From a virus: a DNA stretch of 25,617 bases. The stretch spans positions 1 to 25,617 of the IMG/VR virus record IMGVR_UViG_3300032278_000106, one strand, 5' to 3'. This document shows, piece by piece, positions 1 through 6,143 of this stretch (positions are counted from its first letter, which is position 1; each line of letters begins with the position of its first letter). The notes under the pieces were generated by a model. It saw only the letters and a program-made list of their open reading frames with translations. It was not told where the DNA came from and searched no databases. The position numbers and the translations under genes are program-made.

Positions 1-90
1 GTGGCGCGTGACCAGCGCGTGCGCGAGCTGCTTGCAGACGAAGACAACGTGGCGATCCTTATCGCCAAGCTGACCGAGGTCTACCGATAA
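1..90 (+). CDS. 3' end of an upstream gene (partial), unknown product
   Basis: The frame that starts at base 1 is open for 29 codons and ends in TAA at 88-90. The visible residues read VARDQRVRELLADEDN and then VAILIAKLTEVYR, a charged amphipathic helical tail. The true start lies outside the window, and the GTG at base 1 cannot be taken as the start. No family can be assigned from so short a piece. The next 149 bases are non-coding, so this gene ends an upstream unit. Confidence 0.5.
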   Translation: MARDQRVRELLADEDNVAILIAKLTEVYR

Positions 91-94
91 GATA

Positions 95-117
95 CTGACA
101 CCACGACGTGATGTCAG
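95..117. promoter_or_regulatory. 23-bp near-perfect palindrome, operator candidate
   Basis: The arms CTGACA and TGTCAG enclose CACG/CGTG. Over the 23 bases only one pair of arm positions and the centre depart from perfect two-fold symmetry. A TTGACA hexamer follows at 122-127, but I see no good -10 at 16-18 bp, so a promoter here is unproven. The rest of the gap (118-239) holds a 5-bp hairpin (TCGGG/CCCGA, 150-165) and a run of seven T from about 180. The symmetry suits a dimeric repressor site; a transcript-end hairpin is the alternative. Confidence 0.4.
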
Positions 118-239
118 CAAATTGACAAAGGGCCGTTTTTTCCACACCTTCGGGTTTCTGCCCGATATCCGCTTGTATCTGTTTTTTTGCGCGGTAATTT
201 GGCAGGCAATGCGGCGAACAACGTAACAAGAGAGGCAAT

Positions 240-446
240 ATGAAAGACGAAAGAAACACGCAATGGGGAACGGCAGCAGACGCCGCCGCGATTCTCGACG
301 TGTCTATCGGCACTGTTGACCGATGGATGCGCGAGGGCCGGGTGACGTTCCGCAAGCTGGGGCAGCGGCTGAGTCTTGAGGACGTGCGGCGCCTGGCGGA
401 AGTCGGCGAGGTGCAGTACATGGCCGAGCGCGAGGTGATGACATGA
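240..446 (+). CDS. small helix-turn-helix DNA-binding protein (excisionase/MerR-like HTH_17 type)
   Basis: This 68-residue protein is almost entirely one winged-helix-like HTH. TAADAAAILDVSIGTVDRWMREGRV matches the pattern of excisionase-family domains: 'ta.eaA..L.vs..tv.rwi..G.i', then a beta turn FRKLGQRL and the helix SLEDVRRLAE. Such proteins bind DNA as small architectural or regulatory factors (Xis, AlpA-like regulators). AAGAGAGG lies just upstream of the ATG, at good spacing. The stop overlaps the next start (ATGA at 443-446), which suggests translational coupling. No integrase is visible, so a role as excisionase is not shown; a transcription regulator is equally likely. The domain call is firm, the role is not. 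Confidence 0.7.
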   Translation: MKDERNTQWGTAADAAAILDVSIGTVDRWMREGRVTFRKLGQRLSLEDVRRLAEVGEVQYMAEREVMT

Positions 447-688
447 CGGCGATCCCATCACCAGCACACCGCGCATATCGCAGGGCGTTGGCTGACGCCT
501 GGGGCCGGTACATCGTCATTGGCGGTCTACTGCTGGCGCTCATGGCGCTGGCGACGACAGCCACGGCCACGCCATCGTATGGCGACCACGACGAGCAGTG
601 GGACGAGGTGCTGCCGCAGCGCCCGCGCTACTGGTATATCCTGATCGCACCGGAGACACGCCCGCGCATTCACTGGCGGTGGGTATGA
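443..688 (+). CDS. small single-pass membrane protein, unknown function
   Basis: An 81-residue protein coupled to the preceding HTH gene by an ATGA overlap. Residues 1-22 are basic (AHRAYRRALADAWGR). Residues 23-43 form one hydrophobic segment (YIVIGGLLLALMALATTATAT). The rest is polar with aromatic residues (RPRYWYILIAPETRPRIHWRW). The layout fits a type II or signal-anchor inner-membrane protein; a cleaved signal peptide after ATATA is also possible. I recognise no family. Its stop is again overlapped by the start of the methyltransferase stub (ATGA at 685-688). Confidence 0.55.
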   Translation: MTAIPSPAHRAYRRALADAWGRYIVIGGLLLALMALATTATATPSYGDHDEQWDEVLPQRPRYWYILIAPETRPRIHWRWV

Positions 689-741
689 AGCTGATCAGCC
701 TATTCGACGGGATCGGCGGGTGCGGCTGCGCGATTGACTGA
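685..741 (+). pseudogene. N-terminal stub of a cytosine-C5 DNA methyltransferase
   Basis: The ATG at 685 opens an 18-codon frame, MKLISLFDGIGGCGCAID, ending TGA at 739-741. MKLISLFDGIGG is the hallmark start of C5-cytosine methyltransferases: beta strand 1 and motif I, the AdoMet-binding loop. Everything downstream that would carry motif IV (PCQ) and the target recognition domain is missing. In another frame 741-830 reads LNLAAGAGTV and more, which could be the next helix after a frameshift, but this is weak. The ATGA overlap with the preceding gene shows the remnant still sits in the operon as a once-translated gene. I infer a deletion or replacement remnant. A short functional peptide cannot be excluded. 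Confidence 0.6.
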
Positions 742-816
742 ACCTCGCTGCCGGGGCTGGCACCGTGGAGGACACGGGGCCGGTAGCTGTGGCTGGTGCG
801 CCCGGCGGCGAGGTTC
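740..816 (+). other. branched RNA structure (16-bp closing stem, two internal hairpins)
   Basis: Bases 740-755 pair with 801-816 over 16 positions, with one T.G wobble (749/807). Inside are CCGTG-gagga-CACGG (763-777), extended by GGC/GCC beyond an A.G mismatch, and a small AGC-tgtg-GCT hairpin (785-794). The whole folds as a three-way junction. No T tract follows; instead ATAGGGGGAG, the ribosome-binding site of the gene at 833, comes right after. It may control that gene, mark a deletion junction, or be a small RNA. The pairing is seen directly; the function is unknown. Confidence 0.45.
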
Positions 817-832
817 TTATATAGGGGGAGCA

Positions 833-1099
833 ATGGAATTGAATCTGCACAGGGTGAGCGATTGCACGGTAAAGCGTGACTATCACGACGAGGGCGAGCC
901 GGTCATGCCTGGCTTTCCACCGTCGCACGCATTCCATGTGACGCATCTGGCTATCGTAGACGATGCCGGCATCACGGCGACGATCAGACTATTCAGCCCG
1001 CAGCGGCTGGCAATCACAACCGAGGGGGGAGATGATGGCAGTACTACTTCGATGGAAGCGCAGGCCGTGGCGGAAGGTGAAACCCCACGCGGTACTTGA
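833..1099 (+). CDS. small protein of unknown function, 3' end rebuilt by the HNH insertion
   Basis: I chose the ATG at 833 because AGGGGGAG lies a few bases upstream; the frame is open further upstream but those starts have no such site. The 88-residue product begins MELNLHRVSDCTVKRDYHDEG and contains FHVTHLAIVDDAGITATIRLFS, a plausible beta-rich fold. I recognise no family. From about TIRLFS onward the coding DNA (983-1044) is one copy of an imperfect direct repeat whose other copy (1801-1858) lies at the end of the HNH gene. There the same phase reads TTEGDDDGSTGDI and stops, probably the ancestral C-terminus of this gene. The present tail, STTSMEAQAVAEGETPRGT, then runs on into the HNH coding region in another frame. 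Confidence 0.6.
   Translation: MELNLHRVSDCTVKRDYHDEGEPVMPGFPPSHAFHVTHLAIVDDAGITATIRLFSPQRLAITTEGGDDGSTTSMEAQAVAEGETPRGT
983..1044 (+). repeat. imperfect direct repeat, left copy, flanking the HNH gene
   Basis: ATCAGA-TATTCAGCC, CGGCTG, ACAACCGAGGGGG and GATGGCAGTAC all recur in the same order at 1801-1858, with small indels. This left copy supplies the G-rich ribosome-binding site (1022-1029) and ATGGCAGTA start of the HNH gene. Confidence 0.75.
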
Positions 1100-1871
1100 A
1101 TCTTCAGCCGAGGGGCAACTTCCCCGCATGGCGGTCGTGGCAGGCTTTTCCCGCTACGCCGTCACCGAGGACGGCCAGGTAATCAACCGCAAGACAAAGC
1201 GCGTTCTTCGGCAGTATGTAACCAAAAGTGGCTATAGGCGAGTTGGCATCACAGATGATACTGGCAAGCAGCGATGGAAGCGCGTCCATCGGATCGTATT
1301 GGCAGCGTTCACTCCGAATCCCGAGGGCTATCCCGATAGTCATCATATCGACTCAGACAAAAGGAATAACCACCGCCTGAATCTGCAATGGGTGACACAT
1401 AAACAGAACCAGTTGCATATGCGCGATTCCATTTCGACCAAACCCGATAGTCCCTACCGCCTAACTATGGCCGATGCCACCGTCATTCGGGAGCGGTCTG
1501 CCGAAGGCTGCACACAGGCAGAGTTGGCCGAGGAGTATGGCGTGCATAAAACAACGGTGACAAGTGTCGTGGGGAACAGAACCTGGCACGACCCGAACTA
1601 CTCGCCAAGTCCCTACCGCCTAACTATGGCCGATGCCGCCGTCATTCGGGAGTGGTATGCCGAAGGCTGCACACAGGCAGAGTTGGCCGAGGAGTATGGC
1701 GTGAGTCAACCAACGGTGTCAAGTGTCGTGGGGAACAGAACCTGGCACGACCCGAACTACTCACCACCGATCGTCAAAGGTCGGCGGCGCCGCCAGGACA
1801 ATCAGAATATTCAGCCAGCAACGGCTGAGACAACCGAGGGGGATGACGATGGCAGTACCGGCGATATTTGA
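1035..1871 (+). CDS. HNH homing-type endonuclease with duplicated HTH repeat
   Basis: This is a DNA endonuclease of the HNH_3/NUMOD4-like group found in free-standing phage homing genes. FSRYAVTEDGQVINRKTKRVL is a NUMOD-like strand pair, and VHRIVLAAFTPNPEG with SHHIDSDKRNNHRLNLQWVTHKQNQ is the HNH core (HH, N, N). Two tandem 53-residue repeats follow (SPYRLTMADA...WHDPNYSP), each a resolvase-like HTH (AEGCTQAELAEEYGV...TVSSVVGNRTW) that should read the DNA target. I chose the ATG at 1035, not the upstream starts or the ATG at 1032. It has a GAGGGGGG site 5 nt upstream and matches the start of the next gene in the flanking repeat. The product is 278 residues. Its last residues, TTEGDDDGSTGDI, are probably borrowed from the interrupted upstream gene. 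It overlaps the next gene by 23 bp. Confidence 0.85.
   Translation: MAVLLRWKRRPWRKVKPHAVLESSAEGQLPRMAVVAGFSRYAVTEDGQVINRKTKRVLRQYVTKSGYRRVGITDDTGKQRWKRVHRIVLAAFTPNPEGYPDSHHIDSDKRNNHRLNLQWVTHKQNQLHMRDSISTKPDSPYRLTMADATVIRERSAEGCTQAELAEEYGVHKTTVTSVVGNRTWHDPNYSPSPYRLTMADAAVIREWYAEGCTQAELAEEYGVSQPTVSSVVGNRTWHDPNYSPPIVKGRRRRQDNQNIQPATAETTEGDDDGSTGDI
1449..1766 (+). repeat. two tandem 159-bp repeats encoding HTH modules
   Basis: Copy one is 1449-1607 and copy two is 1608-1766, exactly 53 codons each. The DNA is nearly identical from AGTCCCTACCGCC to CGAACTACTC. Differences cluster in the recognition-helix region (HKTTVT versus SQPTVS) and at ERS/EWY. The near identity means a recent in-frame duplication, and the clustered changes suggest altered target recognition. 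Confidence 0.9.
1801..1858 (+). repeat. imperfect direct repeat, right copy, flanking the HNH gene
   Basis: This is the partner of 983-1044. It carries GAGGGGG (1836-1842) and the ATGGCAGTA start of the annealing-protein gene. Duplication of this segment lets the HNH gene sit in the operon without removing the downstream ribosome-binding site. Confidence 0.75.
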
Positions 1872-2565
1872 ACAGTTGGCCGAGCGCCTGCCGGATGGCG
1901 CATATAAGACAGTCAACGTGCGCGGCGGCTTCACCAGCATCGACGCCTATCATATCGTCGAGCGATTAACGGACACCTTCCAATCCATCTGCGGCCATCG
2001 CTGGGGCATCGAGGTCGAAACCTTCGAGCATCACGACAAGTGCGTGGCGGCGATCGGGCATCTGTGGTATCGACTGCCGGATGACGATACCGATGCGGTT
2101 TACAAGGTGCCGGCAGTCGGCGAAGGCCAGCAGCGCGGCGGCTCGGTAGCTGATGCGATGAAGATGGCGCAGACCAATATGATGTCGAAGGCCGCAAGCT
2201 ATATCGGCATCGGCCTGTCGATCTACAAGGGGCAGCACATCGACGCGCCGATCCTATCCGCCGGCATCGAGGTGCAAGCGGTGCCGATCACGCCCGGCAC
2301 GCTCAATGCCGTTATGGCAGCGAACCCGGCAGACATCGAGGCGGTGACCGCCGGCAAGAAGACGACGCCGGAGCAGTTGACCGAGGCCGAGGGCCGACAC
2401 CTGCAAGCGGTGCTGGAGTTCGCCGACCTGATCGTGATGGCCGATGACGGCGCCGCACGCCGCGACAAGTGGCTGCAGGCGCATGACGTGGCGCACGCCG
2501 GCGAGGTCGATGTGTCGGCGATTAACCAGGTGATCCGGTCGATGCGCCAAGACTCGAAGAAATGA
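1849..2565 (+). CDS. Rad52/ERF-like single-strand annealing protein
   Basis: Probable phage recombinase that anneals complementary single strands during recombination-dependent replication and repair. In the 238-residue product, residues 1-60 (FEQLAERLPDGAYKTVNVRGGFTSIDAYHIVERLTDTF) and the later GGSVADAMKMAQTNMMSKAASYIGIGLSIYKG follow the pattern of Rad52/Sak and ERF proteins: a beta-rich core, then the 'D A.K.A.T.....KAA..iGiG...Y' helix. The C-terminal third is linker and helix. The ATG at 1849 has GAGGGGG six bases upstream; the ATG at 1843 is too close to it. Neighbouring nuclease, resolvase and SSB-like genes support the role. Rad52 versus ERF assignment is uncertain; annealing-protein identity is fairly likely. 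The gene overlaps the next by ATGA. Confidence 0.7.
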   Translation: MAVPAIFEQLAERLPDGAYKTVNVRGGFTSIDAYHIVERLTDTFQSICGHRWGIEVETFEHHDKCVAAIGHLWYRLPDDDTDAVYKVPAVGEGQQRGGSVADAMKMAQTNMMSKAASYIGIGLSIYKGQHIDAPILSAGIEVQAVPITPGTLNAVMAANPADIEAVTAGKKTTPEQLTEAEGRHLQAVLEFADLIVMADDGAARRDKWLQAHDVAHAGEVDVSAINQVIRSMRQDSKK

Positions 2566-3020
2566 CGAACCCGGTGACTATCATCTCGCTCACCGGCAAT
2601 CCCGCCGCCGGCAAGACGACGCTGGTGCGCAGCATCCGTGATGCCGGGCATCCGCTTGGCTATTGGTGCGTCAAAGATCACTGGTACATCCCGCAGGGTA
2701 TCGTGGTCGATGGCAAGATGTGCTGGCCGACGTTCCGCGAACGGATGCCGGCGATGCGTCGCAGCCTGGCCGATGCCATGATTGAGGCTGGTCTGCCGGT
2801 ATTCGCGATCGAACACAGCGGGGCCGGGAAGTGGATCGGACGCATCATCCGCCGCCTCGAGCAGCGGCGCAAGGTCGTGCATATACATCTATTACCGCGC
2901 CTGGTCGGCACCGATGAGCCGAGTTTATTCTGGCGGACATCCAGCCGACGCCGGGACGGCCTGACCTATGAAGCAGCGCACGACGAGATTCTGGCGACAA
3001 TCAACGCAACCAATAACTAA
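2562..3020 (+). CDS. P-loop NTPase, small nucleotide-kinase-like protein
   Basis: This 152-residue protein opens TIISLTGNPAAGKTTLV, a clear Walker A (GNPAAGKT, residues 12-19) after a beta strand. It continues with a compact alpha/beta layout: LADAMIEAGLPVFAIEHSGAGKWIGRIIRRLEQRRKVVHIHLLP, where FAIEHS may be the Walker B-like strand and the RRLEQRR helix a lid. Size and layout resemble P-loop kinases of nucleotides or polynucleotides, but no substrate signature is visible. The start is fixed by the ATGA overlap with the annealing-protein gene. Location in the recombination module suggests a DNA or nucleotide role. The P-loop is certain, the reaction unknown. Confidence 0.65.
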   Translation: MTNPVTIISLTGNPAAGKTTLVRSIRDAGHPLGYWCVKDHWYIPQGIVVDGKMCWPTFRERMPAMRRSLADAMIEAGLPVFAIEHSGAGKWIGRIIRRLEQRRKVVHIHLLPRLVGTDEPSLFWRTSSRRRDGLTYEAAHDEILATINATNN

Positions 3021-3031
3021 GGGGGAGAACG

Positions 3032-3805
3032 ATGAAGACGCATTTCTCACAGAGTCAATTTAGGATGTTAAACGAATGCCCGGCGAAGTGGTGGGCATAC
3101 GCGACTGAGCAGTGGACGCCGCCGCCGCCGACCGATGCAATGCTGCTGGGCTTGCTGATTGAGGGCGAGCTGGGCCTGGGCGACGGCATCCCCGAAGAGT
3201 TCGACGCCCGGCAATGGGACAGCCGTGCGAAAGAGCCGAAGCGGAAAAAGGACTATGCCGCGACGGCAGCAGTGGCCGAAAAGGTGCGGGCGCTCGATGT
3301 CATGCGCCTGCTTGAAGGTGACGCCCAGGTGGCACTCGATGGCGAGGTATCCGGCTTGCAATGGCGCGGTGTGCTGGATGTCGTGGCAGAAAATCATTTC
3401 GCAGACCTAAAGTATATCGGCCAGTTCGCTGAGTACTGGGCGCCGCATCACCGGCGGCGCGTGCCGTTCTATGCCGCGTATGAGCTGCAGCTTGCGATCT
3501 ACCGTGAACTGCTGCTGCAGGATCTCGACCGCGCCGGCAGTGCAGGCGAGGCGTACATCGTCGCGGTCGGCAGCAGGAAGCCGCACGCAGTCGTCCCGGT
3601 ACGCTTCAGCGATCTGCCGGCTGCTGCCGATCTGCTTGCTGCGGTATGGGCAGGCGCACACGCACCCGATGCGCCGCCGTGGGCGCAGGTGGCCGAGGAG
3701 CTGCCGGAGTGGCGCGAGGACGATACGCCGCCGCCGCTGCCGGCTTGTGGCGTTTGCGCCTGGTGCGCCGAGCAGGAACCGACGATCATCGAGGCCGCGA
3801 TATGA
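3032..3805 (+). CDS. PD-(D/E)XK nuclease (RecB/Cas4-like exonuclease)
   Basis: This 257-residue protein has the order of the PDDEXK_1 family. SQSQFRMLNECPAKWW (residues 6-21) is the opening 'S.sql..f..CP..w' helix. Then come GLLIEGEL (40-47), the catalytic strand pair WRGVLDVV...FADLKYIG with D116 and D125-x-K127, and the trailing helix YELQLAIYRELL with the usual Q and Y (Q153, Y157). The end CGVCAWC could be part of an iron-sulfur or zinc site as in Cas4/AddB, but I see too few cysteines to claim a cluster. Such nucleases resect DNA ends to feed an annealing protein, which lies two genes upstream. The site AGGGGGAG precedes the ATG. Confidence 0.8.
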   Translation: MKTHFSQSQFRMLNECPAKWWAYATEQWTPPPPTDAMLLGLLIEGELGLGDGIPEEFDARQWDSRAKEPKRKKDYAATAAVAEKVRALDVMRLLEGDAQVALDGEVSGLQWRGVLDVVAENHFADLKYIGQFAEYWAPHHRRRVPFYAAYELQLAIYRELLLQDLDRAGSAGEAYIVAVGSRKPHAVVPVRFSDLPAAADLLAAVWAGAHAPDAPPWAQVAEELPEWREDDTPPPLPACGVCAWCAEQEPTIIEAAI

Positions 3806-4347
3806 TCGCCATTCCCGACCTGCTCGCCATCGATCCCGGCCCGGTGAAGTCGGGCTATGTGTTCTTCGTCGATGGCAGCATATACGAGACTGACACCGAA
3901 GCGAACAAGCACATCATCGCCGCCGCCGCTTGTCCCGCCACGATCGTTATCGAATGGCCGAATCTGATGGGGATGCCTGCCGGCCAGGACATCTTCCACA
4001 CTTGCCGCCAAGTCGGCAGGATGCAGCAGGCGTTCATAGATCACCGCGACCGGCACTACCAGGACGAAGGGCCAGCCGAGGTGCATCTGATCCAGCGGAA
4101 CCAGGTCAAGCTGGCGCTGACCGGGCGCACAGTCGGCGTTACCGATGCAGTACTTCGGCAGCGGCTGATCGACTTGTTCCCAGCGACAGGCGGCGGGCGC
4201 GTGCCACAGATCGGCACGAAGGCCGAGCCTGGGCCATTGTACAAAGTCAAGGGCCATGCCTGGCAGGCACTCGCTGCCGGCGTGGCTTGGGTGATGAACC
4301 AACGGCAGATTGCCAAAAAACAAATAACAGGAGAAGAATCACAATGA
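3802..4347 (+). CDS. RuvC-like Holliday junction resolvase
   Basis: A 181-residue RNase H-fold nuclease. LLAIDPGPVKSGYVFF carries the first catalytic Asp (D11) with the RuvC 'aiDpG...sGya' signature. IVIEWPNLMGM gives the second acid (E51). KGHAWQALAAGVAWV near 150-164 matches the final catalytic helix, although the usual Asp there reads Gln, with H152 and preceding acids as possible metal ligands. The frame is open further upstream, but the ATG at 3802 overlaps the nuclease stop (ATGA) and places the first strand at the N-terminus as in the family. It should cut branched intermediates before packaging. Nuclease fold is likely; the missing last Asp lowers certainty about classical activity. 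Confidence 0.75.
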   Translation: MIAIPDLLAIDPGPVKSGYVFFVDGSIYETDTEANKHIIAAAACPATIVIEWPNLMGMPAGQDIFHTCRQVGRMQQAFIDHRDRHYQDEGPAEVHLIQRNQVKLALTGRTVGVTDAVLRQRLIDLFPATGGGRVPQIGTKAEPGPLYKVKGHAWQALAAGVAWVMNQRQIAKKQITGEESQ

Positions 4348-4766
4348 GTCTCGATCTCGACATCACCGGAGTCGTCCACAAGGTCGGCGAGGTCAAACAG
4401 ATCACCGACACGTTCCAAAAGCGGGACGCGATCATTCAGATCGACGAAATAGGCAATAACGGCCAGACCTATACGCAGCACATCAGCCTCGAAATCAAGC
4501 AGAAGGCGTGCGAGTACTGGGACGGCATCAGCAAGGGCGACACGGTGAGCTGCAAGTGCAGACTGCGCGGGCGGCTGTATACCAGGCGCGACACCGGCGA
4601 GGAGGCGTCGTTTACGTCGGTCGATGCCTGGCGCGTCGATGTCGATGCCGCAGCGCCCGGCCCGATGCCGGAGCCGCCAGCGCAACCAGTGCCGCCGGGC
4701 GAGCGGGCGCCGAGTTTGCTGCCGTCAGAGGATGACGACAAAACAAAAGAGTCTATACCATTCTAA
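4344..4766 (+). CDS. DUF3127/SSB-like protein
   Basis: A 140-residue protein whose first 105 residues resemble an OB-fold of the DUF3127 type. LDITGVVHKVGEVKQITDTFQKRDAIIQI is followed by TYTQHISLEIKQKACEYWDGISKGDTVSCKCRLRGRLY and then FTSVDAWRVDV. A proline-rich linker leads to an acidic tail ending SIPF. This acidic stretch with a terminal IPF is the layout of single-stranded DNA-binding proteins, whose tip recruits partners. AGGAGAAG lies upstream and the ATG overlaps the resolvase stop. The most likely role is ssDNA coating for the annealing protein and nuclease. The family call rests on pattern only. Confidence 0.7.
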   Translation: MSLDLDITGVVHKVGEVKQITDTFQKRDAIIQIDEIGNNGQTYTQHISLEIKQKACEYWDGISKGDTVSCKCRLRGRLYTRRDTGEEASFTSVDAWRVDVDAAAPGPMPEPPAQPVPPGERAPSLLPSEDDDKTKESIPF

Positions 4767-4775
4767 AGGGGGTGA

Positions 4776-6143
4776 ATGATGGGGGATTACGCGGAGTTCT
4801 TAAAGGGGAAAGCGACATCGGATGAGGCAACAGGACTATCCGATATACCCGAACTGAATCCAATGCTATATGACTTCCAGCGCGACATTGTGCGGTGGGC
4901 ATTGCGACGGGGCCGGGCAGCTATCTTTGCAGATTGCGGATTAGGCAAGACGCCGATGCAATTAGAATGGGCGCAGCACTTGCCCGGTGATGTATTGATC
5001 GTTGCGCCATTGGCAGTATCAAAACAGACAATCCGAGAGGGTGACAAGTTCGGCGTTGATGTGGAGCATTCACAGGATGGGAATAGGTCTGGCAGGATAA
5101 CTATTACCAACTATGAACGGTTGCATCATTTCAATCCAGATGACTTTGTCGGTATAGTGCTGGATGAAAGTAGTATATTAAAAAGCTATACTGGCAAATA
5201 TCGAACTGAACTGATCGAGCGGTGGGGCAGTCGTCCCTTCAAATTAGCGTGTACAGCCACGCCGGCGCCTAATGACTACATGGAGCTTGGCAACCACTCT
5301 GAGTTTATAGGGGCTATGCGTGGTTCCGAGATGTTGTCATCATTCTTTATTAATGACGCGGCGAATGTTGGCCGGTACAGGGTTAAGGGTCACGCAGAGG
5401 GGCCGTTCTGGGAGTGGATGGCATCATGGGCAGTTATGATGCGAAACCCGTCGGACTTGGGATATAATCACGAAGAATTTACTTTACCGCCGCTTACGGT
5501 TCACGACGTAATTGTTGACGCGAACCAGGCACCGGAGGGGATGCTTTTCTCGTTCGACGCGCATACCATGAGCGAGAGAAGGGCAGCGCGAAAAGCAAGC
5601 ATTAAAGACCGGGTATTAATAGTTGCGGATATGGTTAATAGTTCAACAGATTCCTGGCTTGTATGGTGCGACCTGAATGCGGAAAGCGATATGCTCAAGC
5701 GGTCGATACCGGACGCGATCGAGGTGCGCGGATCAGATAGCGAAGAGCATAAAGATCGTGCGCTATTAGGTTTTGCAGACAATGACTTCCGCGTACTTGT
5801 AAGCAAGCCAAGCATTGCAGGGTGGGGCATGAATTATCAGCACTGCCATAAGGTTGCGTTCACGGGGCTATCAGATTCATACGAGTCGTTTTATCAAGCC
5901 GTGCGCAGGGCATGGCGTTTTGGTCAGACGAATCCCGTTGACTGCTATGTTATTACAGACAGGACAGAGGGCGCAGTCGTGGCGAACATACGAAAGAAGA
6001 AGCATCACGCAGATAGAATGGCGACGAATATGGCGGCACGAATGAGTCACATATCAAAGGGCATCGTAAGGGGCGATAAACCCTTTGCGCGGGCGTATCA
6101 AACAAAGCACCAGATGGAGGTTCCGGCATGGCTAAGTGCATAG
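4776..6143 (+). CDS. SNF2/DEAD-type helicase-like ATPase
   Basis: A 455-residue superfamily 2 ATPase. The Q-like entry LYDFQRDIV is at 31-39, Walker A ADCGLGKT at 52-59, IVAPLAV at 75-81, motif II LDESS (129-133) in place of DEAH, motif III TATP (160-163), a second RecA domain from about residue 275, and motif VI QAVRRAWRFGQ (374-384). This 'W/HR.GQ' form is typical of SNF2 proteins. It should use ATP to translocate on duplex DNA. It follows AAGGGGGTG and starts ATGATG. The DNA is AT-richer than its neighbours (21 of 60 G+C at 5161-5220) and uses TTA, ATA and AGT codons freely, which suggests a separate origin. It overlaps the methyltransferase gene by 16 bp, so the two probably work together. 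Confidence 0.85.
   Translation: MMGDYAEFLKGKATSDEATGLSDIPELNPMLYDFQRDIVRWALRRGRAAIFADCGLGKTPMQLEWAQHLPGDVLIVAPLAVSKQTIREGDKFGVDVEHSQDGNRSGRITITNYERLHHFNPDDFVGIVLDESSILKSYTGKYRTELIERWGSRPFKLACTATPAPNDYMELGNHSEFIGAMRGSEMLSSFFINDAANVGRYRVKGHAEGPFWEWMASWAVMMRNPSDLGYNHEEFTLPPLTVHDVIVDANQAPEGMLFSFDAHTMSERRAARKASIKDRVLIVADMVNSSTDSWLVWCDLNAESDMLKRSIPDAIEVRGSDSEEHKDRALLGFADNDFRVLVSKPSIAGWGMNYQHCHKVAFTGLSDSYESFYQAVRRAWRFGQTNPVDCYVITDRTEGAVVANIRKKKHHADRMATNMAARMSHISKGIVRGDKPFARAYQTKHQMEVPAWLSA

Noticed and set aside
740-816. tRNA gene or known self-cleaving ribozyme
   Set aside because: No acceptor/CCA end, anticodon arm or T-loop order; no hammerhead CTGATGA core. The fold does not match a class I can name.
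734-832. extended N-terminus of the gene starting at 833
   Set aside because: The upstream part would translate through the 740-816 stem with Cys/Arg/Gly-rich sequence and no ribosome-binding site, whereas AGGGGGAG is well placed before ATG 833.
1449-1766. CRISPR or satellite array
   Set aside because: Only two in-frame copies without spacers; it is a coding duplication.
1035-1871. group I intron or intein carrying the HNH gene
   Set aside because: The gene lies between two genes with its own start and stop. No split exons of a conserved gene and no intein splice junction residues are visible.
2223-2888. 221-codon and other minus-strand open frames across the recombination genes
   Set aside because: They are shadows of the + strand genes in GC-rich DNA; no motif or start site supports them.
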